Assembly: GCA_933228675.1 (NCBI GenBank)
Contig: OW121740.1
Span: 163,318,806-163,382,805, forward strand
Direction: 5' to 3'
From: Stomorhina lunata
Lineage: Eukaryota; Arthropoda; Insecta; Diptera; Rhiniidae
Length of the DNA stretch: 64,000 nt
Shown: positions 48,333-59,463 of the stretch, piece by piece
Position numbering within the stretch: the stretch's first letter is position 1
How the letters are laid out: the number at the start of each line of letters is the position of its first letter
Translations under genes and position numbers: made by a program
The notes under the pieces: model-generated
Databases searched by the model: none
What the model was told of the DNA's origin: nothing
The model's input: only the letters and a program-made list of their open reading frames with translations

Positions 48333-48580
48333 CCCAGTAAAACTTTTCATTACCAAATAATGAGTTAAACAGTTAAACTATTGAACACGAACTACTTACT
48401 CATTCGCTGTTTAAGTCATTACATTAACACGGGGATGTCATTGGAGGCAAGTACTTACCAATTGCAGAAAAGTAATGACTTGGGTAAGCAATTTGAAAGC
48501 AACAACAACAACAGCAACAACTTTTTTGTTGTTGTTTTATTAAAAACATATATTTTTAAACGAAATACAAAATTTTTTTT

Positions 48581-48652
48581 ATGATCCCATGGGGGCTCGA
48601 ACCCAGACCCTCCGACTGCTAGGCAGAGACTCTTCCACTGAGCTACTTCATA
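48581..48652 (-). repeat. tRNA-Ala-like sequence (degenerate)
   Basis: The minus strand reads TAGCTCAGTGGAAGAG (A box/D arm), an anticodon-like loop CTAGCAG (AGC in the anticodon position) and GGGTTCGAGCCC (B box/T arm). Acceptor ends do not pair (TGAAGTA against CATGGGA) and the stems have mismatches. It is therefore a tRNA-derived SINE head or tRNA pseudogene rather than a working gene. Confidence 0.5.
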
Positions 48653-48879
48653 TGTTGAAAACTTAGCAGCTTATAATTAATATAAACAATTTTTATTTTT
48701 AGATCCAAAATCATGTGAAAATAACTTTGTTTTTCCCTGCTTTTTTTGCTTTGTTGTAATTTTTGGAAAAATATTTTTATACGATTTTTTGTAATTATTT
48801 TAAAACTTTTTTAAAATTATTTTAAAACTTAAACAATTTAAATCTTCTTTTTTGTATAAGTTTTTACATAAGATTGACT

Positions 48880-49040
48880 CTTACTTACTTAAATGTTACA
48901 ACCTGTTGAGGTCAAAGTCCGAGCATATTTTAGAATTCAATGGATTTCGATCTTGTGCGAATATTCTCCAATTTTATAGGCCAAGCTTTGAAAAATGTTC
49001 CTCTACTTGGTCTTTCTATCGAAGTTTCGGACATCCTCCT
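48880..49040 (-). repeat. Truncated non-LTR retrotransposon 3' end, copy 1
   Basis: Similar to 56813-57030 over about 150 bp (for example GAGCATATTTTAGAATTC, then CTTGTGCG.ATATTCTCCAA and CTTGGTCTTTC.ATCGAAGT). Begins, on the plus strand, with TTACTTACTT, the complement of an (AAGT)n 3' tail. Nested within the 48333-49633 element. Confidence 0.6.
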
Positions 49041-49469
49041 CTAATATTAGGTAGTGGGACATTTCAATTCTAATTTTATCCTCTTCATTGTATTTTTTTT
49101 CAAGAGAGGGTTACTAGCCCGTAATCCTAACCCATTTTTATCGATCTTATGGGACAACTCTCGGAACATGTTAACTCACAATATTAATGGGTGTTAAACA
49201 AGCTCCCCGGGTGATATCATGAGGAGGTGTGTGTCCACAGTTGAGATGAAGGATGACCCAGATAAGTTGGGCTTACCAAGTTAAGACCAATTAGAATCGT
49301 GTTTGGTATTCAACATCCCCTACATAATCAAAATTGACTCATGATGGTATTTTTTCATTAACGTGAGTTAGTTTTACAATTTTTTTTACGGAAGATAATA
49401 TTTAAGTTCTTAAAATTCAAAAATCATTTAAAAAGACTCTTTTAATAAAAAAAAAAACTAAAAAAAATT

Positions 49470-49515
49470 GTTGCCCTTGGTGGGATTTGAACCGGGGCCA
49501 TTCAGTTTAAATTAC
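49470..49515 (-). repeat. tRNA 3'-half-like sequence
   Basis: The minus strand contains CCCCGGTTCAAATCCCACC, a strong B-box/T-arm match, next to a short GGGCAACAA tail. No A box was found at the expected distance. Probably a relic of a tRNA-derived repeat. Confidence 0.4.
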
Positions 49516-49633
49516 CATCTTAATTACAAATAAGTACTTCTGTAATAACTTATTATTTATTCGGATGGTATGTTGTAGTCGTTACAAGGTAACCAGTTAT
49601 CAGAGTACTTGCCATTACCAAAGTTTTGCTGGG

Positions 49634-50163
49634 TATATACAAGTATTACAATTAAATTTAATTTATTAGCATTAATGTAATTTCCGGAGCACGGGGTTAT
49701 ATAAGAGTTTTAACTAAATTTGAACCGATTTCGCTCATTGTTAATACACAACTTTCTCTACATATCGAAAATGCTTTTGTAAAATTTTGTCTTTTTAGCT
49801 CTTTTAGTTAAGGCGGTATTGTGCTTTTATTCGACGGACAGACGGACGTGTCTGTCCCTTTCTTTTTGGTATTTTTGTGTTTCTGTATGTTTTTTATATG
49901 GGAGCTATGGTCAAACGGGGACCGATTGTGAGAAAATTCTGCACACTGGCTGGCACTGCAATAAAACTTCCTTGCGCTGAACGTAGTGACCGCAGCTATT
50001 ATAGTTTATCATTTATTGGGATTCAAGTGTATTTTAGGTGGAATTTAGGATGTTTTCGTAAGTGTTTTGTATGGGAGCCATGGATGATTTCCATGAAATT
50101 TTATGTGCAGTATAGTACTTATATAAAACTTCCCTACAATAAATCACATCATCATAGCTATTA
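49634..50163 (+). repeat. DINE-like dispersed repeat, middle part
   Basis: Continues the 48157 repeat class with a (GACGGACA) GTCY-type tract at 49834-49858 and repeated phrases such as ATGGGAGC(T/C)ATGG at 49899 and 50072. It is interrupted at 50163 by the CACAG element. Confidence 0.5.
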
Positions 50164-51276
50164 CACAGCACAACAAAATAAAAAAAAAATTCATGTGCTC
50201 TTAAAACCACTATACAATTTTGATGTATCATGACTACCTTTGTACAAAAATGGTAAAATTTGTAAATTCTATGGCAAGATTTTGTTTTAAATTTTTTTTT
50301 ATATTGCATTTTTTTAGACGTTTCTTCAAATAATAAATGATAACTCAAAAACTACTAGTCCCATATTATAAAAATAAAATCAGAAAAATTAAGATTTGCA
50401 TAGTCCTCAAGGACATGTAATGGCCAGTGCAAATTGAAGTAACTCGAAAACTGTTTAACCGATTTTAAAGATATGTAGCTTATTGGAAATTTCATTATGT
50501 TTGCCCTAAGGACCAGGATCCACTTTTTTGCAAAAGGGGGAATAAACAGCGTTAATTTCGCAAAAACTTAAAAATTATAAAATTTTTCCGATATAAACAT
50601 GATATGTCAGCTTTAGGACCTGGGCGACACGTGTTAGCGTTGTCCAATTTGGCTAAAATTTTGTGGGTGAAAGTTCCTCACCAAATCTCACAATAATCCG
50701 ACCGGCACTCCTTGAATTCTAAAATCTATTTTTTTTTTTACACATTTGAAAAATCCTGTATACGTATATCAAGCAAAAATATAAAATTTTGTGAAAATTA
50801 GTGGATTCACTTAATTGTGAATAAATTCGAAAATAATCAATCGATTTTTATGGTCGATATCTCGTTTTGTTGCTATTATTTGTGGCTTTGCGACAGAATA
50901 ATAAACCTTTTTGCCGTTTTCTATTTTTCATGATTTTTTTAAAACAAAATTTTTTGTCATTTTTACATAAAAAATATATTTTTTTCTTAAATTTTTTATT
51001 ATAACTCTGATACTATTGATCCGATTGAAACGCGATATATAGACGAATCAAAAGCTATGTAAATCTTAATTTTTCTTAATTTTAATAATCGTAGTAGTTT
51101 TTGAATTATCATTACTTATTTGAAGAAACGTATAAAAAAAATTGCAATATAAAAAAAAATTAAAAAAAAAATCTGCAGTAAAATTTAAAAATTTTACCAT
51201 TTTTGTACTGGCTATCTACATGATACATCAAATGTTTATAGTGGTTACTCGAGCACATTTTTGTTGTTGCCCTGTG
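50164..51276. mobile_element. Deletion derivative of the long-TIR CACAG transposon
   Basis: 1113 bp relative of 18887-21551 with the same CACAG..CAACA ends and flanking TTA (50161-50163 and 51277-51279). Only about 240 bp of the left TIR remains (to about 50404). Sequence then jumps to the equivalent of 20650, so the whole coding centre and most of one arm are missing while the other arm is complete. An ORF spanning its left end is fortuitous. Confidence 0.8.
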
Positions 51277-51783
51277 TTATAATTTGCCATATATTAGCAA
51301 ATAAGCGATTATCCTTGACGAGTTTATATGTTAGCTATGGTAAAATGTGAACCGATTTTACCCAATTCCAACACCAAAAGTTTTCGAGAAATGAAGAATA
51401 TGTTTGTCAAATTTCAGTGACCTAGCTTCTTCTTTTTTTAGGCGTTATCGTGCTTTCAATATATAGACATACAGACAGACAGATCCAAAAAAATCCATAT
51501 TTTGAAATTTGACCCGCGTAAAAAAAGTATTAAACTTTTTTATACATTCTCCACAGATAGAGCAAACATATCAGTATATTTTTTTTATTAAAATTAAACC
51601 TAAATAAAATTTAAAAAGCATCTACTCAAATTATGTCCAAAAATTAACATTTCCGCGAAATTCGAAAAGCAGGTGAGGAGAAACGGTTCTCTTTTTTGAG
51701 TTTTATTCTTCCGTTTGCTTATTTTATGATACTGGAAAGAAAATTTAAAATTCGTAATATTTGCTGAACAAAATTTTTAAAAA
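51277..51783 (+). repeat. DINE-like dispersed repeat, 3' part
   Basis: Resumes after the CACAG insertion with ATTTGCCATATATTAGC, repeated phrases (AGCTATGG.AAAATGTGAACCGATTT) and a (CAGA)n tract at 51466-51485. Noncoding. Confidence 0.5.
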
Positions 51784-52504
51784 ACAAGTAAGAAAGTGCT
51801 ATAGTCGGTCAAGCCCGACCATACGATACCCTTCACCACTAAGTGCAAAGGTGTTCTTTTTCCTTCATAAAGACAAATATTTGCTAAATTTTGCCATCAT
51901 ACAAACATATTCTCAAAACTTATATACATATTTAAGCTATTTCCGTTTTTAGGACTTATATGAGAGCTACAGTCAAATGTGGACCGATTATCTCGAAATT
52001 GATTACAGTTTTAAATTATATATGCAAAAAATAAACTCAAAATTCCCATTATCTTCAGGTTTTCGAGCGTTTTAGTGATTTTGTCTCATTAGTGCGTTTT
52101 TTGACAGAAGAGTTTGTATGGGAGCTATTGTCAAATGTAGACCGATTTCAACAAAATTTGGTAAAGTTATTAAGGTTTTAAATTTCATGAAAAAATATTT
52201 TTGTGGCCAATATATCAATTCCGGGAAGTGGGACCTATGGGAGGTACCTTAAATAATGGACCGATTTTGACGAATTTCACTTCCCACTTATCTTTAGAAT
52301 TGCGACCTGTACTTTGATTTCTTAGTTTACATGGGGGTCCAGCCAGCCGGCCAGACGGACGGACGGACTGACATAGCTAAATCGACTCAGAAAGTGATAC
52401 TAAGTCTATTGGTATACTAAAAGGTTCTTAGACAAATATTTCTATGCGTTACATACATCAGCACAAACTTTGAATACCCTTTCCACCTATGGTGGTGAAG
52501 GGTA
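51784..52504 (+). mobile_element. DINE-1/mini-me-like dispersed repeat, copy 4 (best preserved)
   Basis: About 720 bp. Begins ACAAGTAAGAAAGTGCTAT with the CGGTCAAGCCCGACC palindrome and ends CCACCTATGGTGGTGAAGGG. The GTCY tract is at 52351-52373 (GACGGACGGACGG in this orientation). Internal phrases recur in copies 1-3. No ORF. Confidence 0.65.
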
Positions 52505-52779
52505 CAGTGATTTTTGAAACCGACTTGAGGAGAACGTGTAATTTTCTTAAATGAACAAAAAGTACATAATTTTTATAATATTTAGACAAAACTCCTCTAT
52601 TTAGTACTTACAGGCCATAGAATTGTCTTACTTTAAAATTTCTTTATTCTTAAGTTATTGGTTTTTTTTTTTGTTTAAAGGGTTTTTCAAAAATTTTGGG
52701 ACTTCAAACATTTAATTAAAAGGTTTTACTGTAGTGTATTGCACTAAGATACCAATTTATTACAGGGACCGTAACTGTT

Positions 52780-53175
52780 ATAACTTTTATCGTAAAAGTC
52801 AGAAAATAACAGTTATTTTTGACTTTTATTTTTTCAAGCAATAAATAAAAAAATAAAAGTTATTTTTGTTTAAAATTATGATAAATTTATTGAAAAATTT
52901 TTTCAAACAAAGATTATTTTTCAGTGAAAATAATTTACATATGCTCAAAAATTAATAGAGTTGAGTTTTGTAATCATAATTGGGGTTGGAAACACAAAAA
53001 TAACTTTTATTTCTGCTCGAAAAAATAAAAGTCAAAAACTAACTTTTATTTCTGCTCAAAAAAATAAAAGTCAGAAAATAACTTTTATTTTTGCTCGAAG
53101 TAAAAGTTAAAAATAACTTTTATTTTTGCTCAAAAAAAATCAGAAAATAACTGTTATTTTTTCTAAAAAATAAAA
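52780..53175. repeat. Palindromic repeat field (about 40 bp unit)
   Basis: About 8 units alternating ATAACTTTTATTTTTGCTCG and AAAAATAAAAGTCA. The two halves are inverted relative to each other (CTTTTATTT / AAATAAAAG), so each unit can fold as a hairpin. Unit spacing is irregular at about 38-48 bp. Noncoding. Confidence 0.75.
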
Positions 53176-53190
53176 ATCAGATTTTTAAAA

Positions 53191-53740
53191 AGCATCGCAT
53201 TTTATGAAAATTTGGTCTAAGACCATCAAAATGGTATATGTACTTGGTTTAATTCTCCGACATTTCTTTGCAGTTGCTTTTTTTTATCAAAAATTCAAAA
53301 ATAGTAGTTATTTTGGGTCAATGATTTATTACAATTATTTATTTTTGTTATAAATAGTTTTTTGATAAAACCAAAAAATGCTGGTGGGGAAACCTTTCTC
53401 GACGCTTTTCGATGGTTGGTTAGGCCATCTTCTTCAGTAGGATTATCCCTTATTTTAGACAAAGCAAAAACCACACATTACATCTTATTTGAGGAATAGA
53501 ATAAATACGAATTATTATTTAATTATTTTTTTATGCTGCATATCTTTAGGCATTCCAAGGAAACGAATTTTCGGGAAAATTTTCTATAACTTCAAACTAA
53601 TTCATGAATTTTTAATTTTGATGATTTAAATAAAGTTACAATAGTTGTTTATATTCCATTATGGTTTTATGATAATTAATTAACTTATTGGTAAAAATGT
53701 TGACAAGCAAAAAATACTCCCATTATTTCCCATACGAAAC
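53191..53740. other. Noncoding stretch with a dispersed-repeat fragment
   Basis: 53378-53455 (GGTGGGGAAACCTTTCTCGACG, written here as GGTGGGGAAACC and CTCGACG) followed by AAGCAAAAACCACACATTAC (53461) is similar in its second half to 22835-22890. The family is not identified. Confidence 0.45.
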
Positions 53741-53754
53741 AATTTCGCAGATTG

Positions 53755-53985
53755 TGGCGGATGATTCACGCCTTCCCCTGATGCAATCTACCTAAAAATT
53801 TTCATAAGATATTTTTTGTTCCAAAAAACATTTCTGGGGAAGTTTTTACATTTTTGGAAAATAAGGAGCGCCCTAATACCCACACATTAAAAATCTTATA
53901 TCTCAGAAACTTAAAGACCGACAGTCATTGAATTCATACTTGTATCCTTTGAAGGCTAGGCCTAACTTAAAATCATAATCATAGG
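53755..53985 (+). repeat. Left direct repeat flanking array G
   Basis: About 210 bp including CACGCCTTCCCCTGATGCAA, ACATTTCTGGGGAAG and GACCGACAGTCATTGAATTC. Closely matches 55110-55325 in the same orientation. Confidence 0.85.
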
Positions 53986-53989
53986 TAAA

Positions 53990-54345
53990 GAAACAAAATT
54001 TAAATTACGTTTTGAACAGTTATAAAAATAAGTGGACAGGTGTTTGGTACTTTTTGGAAAGTTTTTTATGGTACTATTTTTAACCCACTCCTATCTTTTA
54101 AACCAAAGAATAAGACAAGAAACTTTTTACTGAACCAAATATTACGTGAAAAAAATATTGAACACGTGTTTGGTACATTTTTGATTTCGGGAGCCAAAAT
54201 GGGTAAAAAAGGGATAAAATGATAACTTAACAACTCATAAAGTAACATGAATAGGAAGAATATGTTAACTGCGTTTTAATAAAATGTACCGATTGGTACC
54301 GAATTGGTACTAAAGAAGTACCAAATATGCACATATAAACAAATT
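53990..54345 (+). repeat. GTGTTTGGTAC-family repeat, two to three sub-units
   Basis: Contains GTGTTTGGTACTTTTT at about 54039 and ACACGTGTTTGGTAC at about 54162, in the same sequence context as the tandem repeat at 62560-64000 (for example TATCTTTT(G/A)AACCAA and ATGGGTAAAAAAGGG). Array G starts directly after it. Confidence 0.75.
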
Positions 54346-54349
54346 TGAA

Positions 54350-55107
54350 AAATATCCTATAAAAAGTAAATTTTTGAAAATTTCCTATAAAAAGTAAATT
54401 TTTGAAAAATTTCCTATAAAAAGTAAATTTTTGAAAAATTTCCTATAAAAAGTAAATTTTTGAAAAATTTCCTATAAAAAGTAAATTTTTGAAAAATTTC
54501 CTATAAAAAGTAAATTTTTGAAAAATTTCCTATAAAAAGTAAATTTTTGAAAAATTTCCTATAAAAAGTAAATTTTTGAAAAATTTCCTATAAAAAGTAA
54601 ATTTTTGAAAAATTTCCTATAAAAAGTAAATTTTTGAAAAATTTCCTATAAAAAGTAAATTTTTGAAAAATTTCCTATAAAAAGTAAATTTTTGAAAAAT
54701 TTCCTATAAAAAGTAAATTTTTGAAAAATTTCCTATAAAAAGTAAATTTTTGAAAAATTTCCTATAAAAAGTAAATTTTTGAAAAATTTCCTATAAAAAG
54801 TAAATTTTTGAAAAATTTCCTATAAAAAGTAAATTTTTGAAAAATTTCCTATAAAAAGTAAATTTTTGAAAAATTTCCTATAAAAAGTAAATTTTTGAAA
54901 AATTTCCTATAAAAAGTAAATTTTTGAAAAATTTCCTATAAAAAGTAAATTTTTGAAAAATTTCCTATAAAAAGTAAATTTTTGAAAAATTTCCTATAAA
55001 AAGTAAATTTTTGAAAAATTTCCTATAAAAAGTAAATTTTTGAAAAATTTCCTATAAAAAGTAAATTTTTGAAAAATTTCCTATAAAAAGTAAATTTTTG
55101 AAAAATT
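54350..55107. repeat. Minisatellite array G (29 bp, same monomer as array D)
   Basis: 26 nearly identical 29 bp units with the AAATTTTTG / AAAAATTTCC / TATAAAAAGT boxes, in the same orientation as array D although about 38 kb away. Only the first two units show changes. It ends within a unit at GAAAAATTGTGGGCGG, directly joined to the right direct repeat. Confidence 0.95.
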
Positions 55108-55109
55108 GT

Positions 55110-55325
55110 GGGCGGAAGCTCCACGCCTTCCCCTGATGCAATCTACTTAAAAATTTTCATAAGATATTTTTTTGTTCCGAAAAACATTTCTGGGGGAGTT
55201 TTCACATTCCTGGAAAATAAGGATACCCACACATTAAAAATCGTATATCTCACAAACTTAAAGACCGACAGTCATTAAATTCATACTTGTATCCTTTGAA
55301 GGCTAGGCCTAACTTGAAATCATAT
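55110..55325 (+). repeat. Right direct repeat flanking array G
   Basis: Second copy of the 53755-53985 segment, with about 90 percent similarity by eye and small indels (for example a deletion near AATAAGGATACCC). Confidence 0.85.
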
Positions 55326-55330
55326 GCATT

Positions 55331-56728
55331 TTTTTAACCGACTGTAATACAAGTTTTGAAGTAATCGTCTTATACTATTATCTATCCCACTGTTCAGTTG
55401 TTTATTACTGTTTCTCCTTTAGCCTCGTCTAATGTACTTTGTAAGTATTACTCAGCAATTTAATATAAATGAACACGATAAGCGCTAATTTTTGTTATGT
55501 TTCATATCATCATGAGCAAATCAAATAGATACTAGAATGAATGTGTAATTGTGTGAACTGCTTCAAATAAACGGAGTATGCCGGTATAACCAATGTATCT
55601 GTCTGTTTGTCTGTCTGGCTGAGTATGAGTTGAAAAAATTATATTCTAGTACATTTGTCTTACATGTATCTATTTTCAACCGTCATTAGAACAATTTTCG
55701 TTGGTTTTATTTCGCTATTTGTTGCCGCTGTTTGTTATTATTATTTTGTATTTTTGTTATCATTATTACAAATACGAATTTAGTACCGAAAAAAAAAACA
55801 ACCAGAAAGAAAGTGGAACAAAATGAATTTTAGATTTCTGTGAATTTGGTTTAGTAGTATTTAGTTTATTTCGTTTTTCAAACCTTCATATTATTGTACA
55901 TACGAGTACGTATCTGTTAAATTGTTTGTAAAATACAACAACAATAGCATTTTTAGGAGCAGGAATTGTAAGGATAATAAGTAAACCTGAATTAAAATTC
56001 ATTTTTATTTCATTTCATTTTCTAGGGTTTGTCTATATTTAAGTATTTTTATTTTTTCTATACCGAGAAAATCTTTTGTGTAAACAAAATCATTATTTGC
56101 AAATATTGTTCTGGTTTAATAAACACTCACACACACACGCACACACAGCCATGTCTCACACATCATAAAATATCTAAATAAACTTTGCTCACAAACACAT
56201 ACATACATACACCGATAGACTTACTTGTGTTTAATTGTGTGTCTAAGTATTTCTTTGTTTAGTATTTGAACTTAAATTTAAGCCGACAACAATAGCAAAA
56301 ATAATAATAAATACCAAACAATGGATCCTAATATATTTATTTATAATAAATACAAAACAGAATAAGTCAGTTTATTATTTGTTAATATTTATTTATTGAA
56401 TTAAGGTCCATTCTTAATATTCACTTCTTAATTTAACTTTGTTTTTAGGTAAATAAATATTATATTTTCTTTTATTTTCTGTTGTATTAAATATATTTTC
56501 TTTATATGTATTTAGATGAGTAAGATATGATTAAAGGATTAACGGAGACAAGAGTAAATAACCAACACAAAAAAGATTAGGTGTCACATTGAATTTATTA
56601 CTAAAATATTAGATGTAATTAATAAGCAGCGACATTTTAATTTAACTAATTTGTTTCTTTTAAGTGCTTTTCAATTTAAATTATTTAAATTCAAGATTTC
56701 TGAGTTATAGTTGTAATAATATCTTACA
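55331..56728. other. AT-rich noncoding stretch
   Basis: Contains a short (TGTC/TGTT)n tract (about 55590-55615) and an (AC)n run (56126-56148). No gene recognised. Confidence 0.55.
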
Positions 56729-56731
56729 CAT

Positions 56732-56812
<81 letters not shown>
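56729..56812. repeat. (TA)n microsatellite
   Basis: About 40 TA dinucleotides with one phase break, directly abutting the non-LTR fragment tail. Confidence 0.95.
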
Positions 56813-57148
<336 letters not shown>

Positions 57149-58080
57149 CACTCAACCAAAAAAAGTCAGTAATATTAACGAAAAAATTTCGTAGACCCTT
57201 AACGAAAAAAAATTGTTGAATCAATAGATTTTTCTTCGATTCTAATAAAAAATTATTCAGAAGAACAATTTTTTTTCAAATCCACAGAAATTATTTGAGT
57301 TAATATTTAACAAAAATAATTTTGTTAAATTTAATACAATTTCGTTAATAAAATGGCTAAATTTCTTAAAAACAACGAAATTTCGTTAAAAAGGAAGTAA
57401 TTTTTCGTAAAAAAATCTACACATAAAATTATTCAAATATACCTGCCTGTAGATGTTTGAATAAATAAATATTTTAATTCATCCAACGAAAATTTTTCAA
57501 TTTAAATTATCAAGTATATTGATAGATAATATAGATTTTTTCAAATAAAAAATTTTGTAATATTGATAAAATTTTTTTTAAATTTTGTTATAAAAAAAAT
57601 AATGTGTATTCGAAAAGATAATTATAAAAAATATAGATTGTTTTAACAAATATATTTTCTTAAATTTATAATATTTCGTTAATATAGTTAGAAAAATAAA
57701 CGGGTGTAATATTAAAGAAAAAATATGAGAATTCGAATATGAAATTGTACACATTGAAGAAAAAAATTGTTATTTTAACAACTAAAATAATAAAAATGTG
57801 TATAAAAAAACAACTTGTACAAAAGCAATTGACAAGATCAAAAAACAAATTGTGTTAAAATTTTATAGAAATTGAAATTCGTAAAGAATAAACCCGTGAT
57901 TGGTAAAAAAATAAACGGAAAAAATAAAGAACAATAAATAAAAATAGCGAACAATAAATGAAAAGGATTCAGGACAAGGGTAAGTAAGATGGTTTAACAA
58001 TTAAAATCTTAGTTTAAAAAATTATTGCTTAAATATTCATAAGCTGACATTAGCTTTTTTTACAACAATTTTTTAAAGTT
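57149..58080. other. AT-rich stretch with AACGAAA repeats
   Basis: 57150-57420 contains several copies of TTAACGAAAAA and its complement TTTCGTTAA, an inverted-repeat-rich pattern suggestive of a MITE although no ends were fixed. 57420-58080 has no recognisable feature and may be the start of the phosphatase intron. Confidence 0.45.
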
Positions 58081-58128
58081 TTCCTTAAAAAATAAGAAGT
58101 TTTTGAAAAATCTTAAAATGTTCCAAGA

Positions 58129-58134
58129 CCTTAC
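58129..58134 (-). promoter_or_regulatory. Splice donor of the phosphatase exon
   Basis: The minus strand reads AAGG|GTAAGG, a strong GTAAGG donor. It falls where family similarity ends, in the conserved NLCKG segment. Confidence 0.8.
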
Positions 58135-58993
58135 CCTTGCACAGATTAACAGCACTGAGACGGCATTCGGTTTGATGGTGATACGGTTTAATGGTCAACA
58201 AACCCTTTTCATCAAATTCAGCCGGATTGGTGAAGATTTTAGTGAAATTCTCCTGTAGACCATGCGATTTAATCCATTCCTCAATGAAAATACTGTTGGA
58301 ATCGCTGATTACTATTAAATCGCAACGATATTTTGTATTTAGCCTTTTAAGCATTCTCACAAATCCCGGCACTTCGGGTCTTCCATGAATTGTTTGGAGA
58401 ATTTTTTCGGGTTTAATGTGGCAGGCATGCAAACGTCTGAATTCTTCGGCCATATACTCGGTCCATCCCTGCACCTCAATAATGTCCTGCATGTCTTTGG
58501 TCAACTTGTCGGGAGGCAGGAGATCTCGTATGACAGTGTCGGTGTTCTGGGCCACAACAGTATAGTCAAAATCAAAGGCAGCCAAATACTTTGTAATAAC
58601 TTTATTATTCATTTTTATACCTTGATCACCTGTTGTGGTTGTTGATGATGATACTGCAGCAGCGTCGTCGGCGGCTGTACTTGTTGCAACCGTTGATGGA
58701 GGTAAATTTTCTTGAGATGACGTTATTTTATTGTTATTCATCATCTTTATCTTAACATCAACTTGATGCTGTGGCCCTTTTGTTGCTGCTTTTTGTGCTG
58801 TTGCTAAATAGTTGACACCTGTTTTAAATTTTGGATTTAATAATGCTCTAGTGCCCTTCGATTTAATTGTTGACACTGCCAATTGTTTGTTGCAACAACA
58901 GCGTAATAACAATAATATTTCAAAGCCAGCTGTAGATGCAACATTTAGTATTCTTCTTTGTTTTTGTTTATTATTCATTAGTGATGTCAACAT
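58135..58993 (-). CDS. PHOSPHO1/2-like HAD phosphatase, 5' coding exon (C-terminus missing)
   Basis: Haloacid-dehalogenase phosphatase of the PHOSPHO1/PHOSPHO2 family; vertebrate members dephosphorylate small substrates such as phosphoethanolamine, phosphocholine or pyridoxal phosphate. Motif I is AAFDFDYT (nucleophile D141, acid D143), motif II VISDSNS (S230), then WIKSHGL and TNPAEFDEKG. Residues 1-135 are a low-complexity, Thr/Ala/Asn-rich extension with a short hydrophobic LLLLRCCC segment. Family homology starts at about residue 134, so M85 or M128 are possible alternative starts. Translation breaks family similarity after LCKG, exactly at a splice donor AAGG|GTAAGG (exon end 58135, GT at 58134-58133). 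The 16 extra codons to the stop at 58085 are intron read-through. The exon(s) with motifs III and IV (GDGxND) were not found. Confidence 0.88.
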
Positions 58994-59463
58994 AAAATTT
59001 ACTATTACTATTCAAAATCGCGTTACTTGTTTTTAAGATATTTTATAAAGAAGTTGCCAGCACTGATTAATATAAACAATTAATGCTGCCAGACGACTTA
59101 CTTCCCATAAGTCTGACCTTCTGGAATTGAGATTTTGGCTTATAAAGTTTTATCACCGCTTATAAGGGGTCTTAAAATTTATAAAATCATGAACCACGTT
59201 TTTTAATAAAATGTTGTCAATGGTTGATATATTTATGCTCGATGATGTTAGTTTAAAGCTTTTGAACTGAATTTTTGAAAAATTTCTATAAAAATAAAAA
59301 AAAGTATTTGTGGCAGCTTATGATGTTTTCAGCCCAAATGTTAGATATAATCAAACATATTTTAATAAAATTAAAATATAGTGTGTTTATTTGTGTTGTT
59401 TCAGTGTTTTTTATTTATACTTTTATTTAAAATATAGTCATTTTTATAAGTTTATGTTTAGTT
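58994..59463. other. Divergent intergenic region between phosphatase and transposase
   Basis: 470 bp between two start codons on opposite strands. An acceptor-like TTGTGTTGTTTCAG at about 59390-59403 could precede a second exon of the transposase gene. No TIR of the neighbouring transposase element could be fixed. Confidence 0.5.

Larger units (their letters stand above)
48333..49633. mobile_element. TIR element with CCCAGYAAAACTTT ends, carrying nested pieces
   Basis: 1301 bp unit beginning CCCAGTAAAACTTT and ending AAAGTTTTGCTGGG, flanked by TA (48331-48332 and 49634-49635). The interior includes two tRNA-like segments (48581-48652 and 49470-49515), a truncated non-LTR retrotransposon 3' end (48880-49040) and a (CAA)n run near 48500. 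No transposase is present. The ends resemble those of 46911-47733, suggesting one TA-targeting family. Confidence 0.65.

Noticed and set aside
48581..48652. Functional tRNA-Ala(AGC) gene
   Set aside because: A and B boxes and the anticodon loop are recognisable, but the acceptor stem does not pair and other stems have mismatches.
49877..50348. 118-residue plus and 104-residue minus ORFs
   Set aside because: They span a junction between a DINE-like repeat and the CACAG element, and no family features are visible.
58085..58134. C-terminal 16 codons of the phosphatase ORF (GKVLEHFKIFQ...)
   Set aside because: They follow a strong splice donor at the point where family similarity stops, so they are most likely intron read-through.
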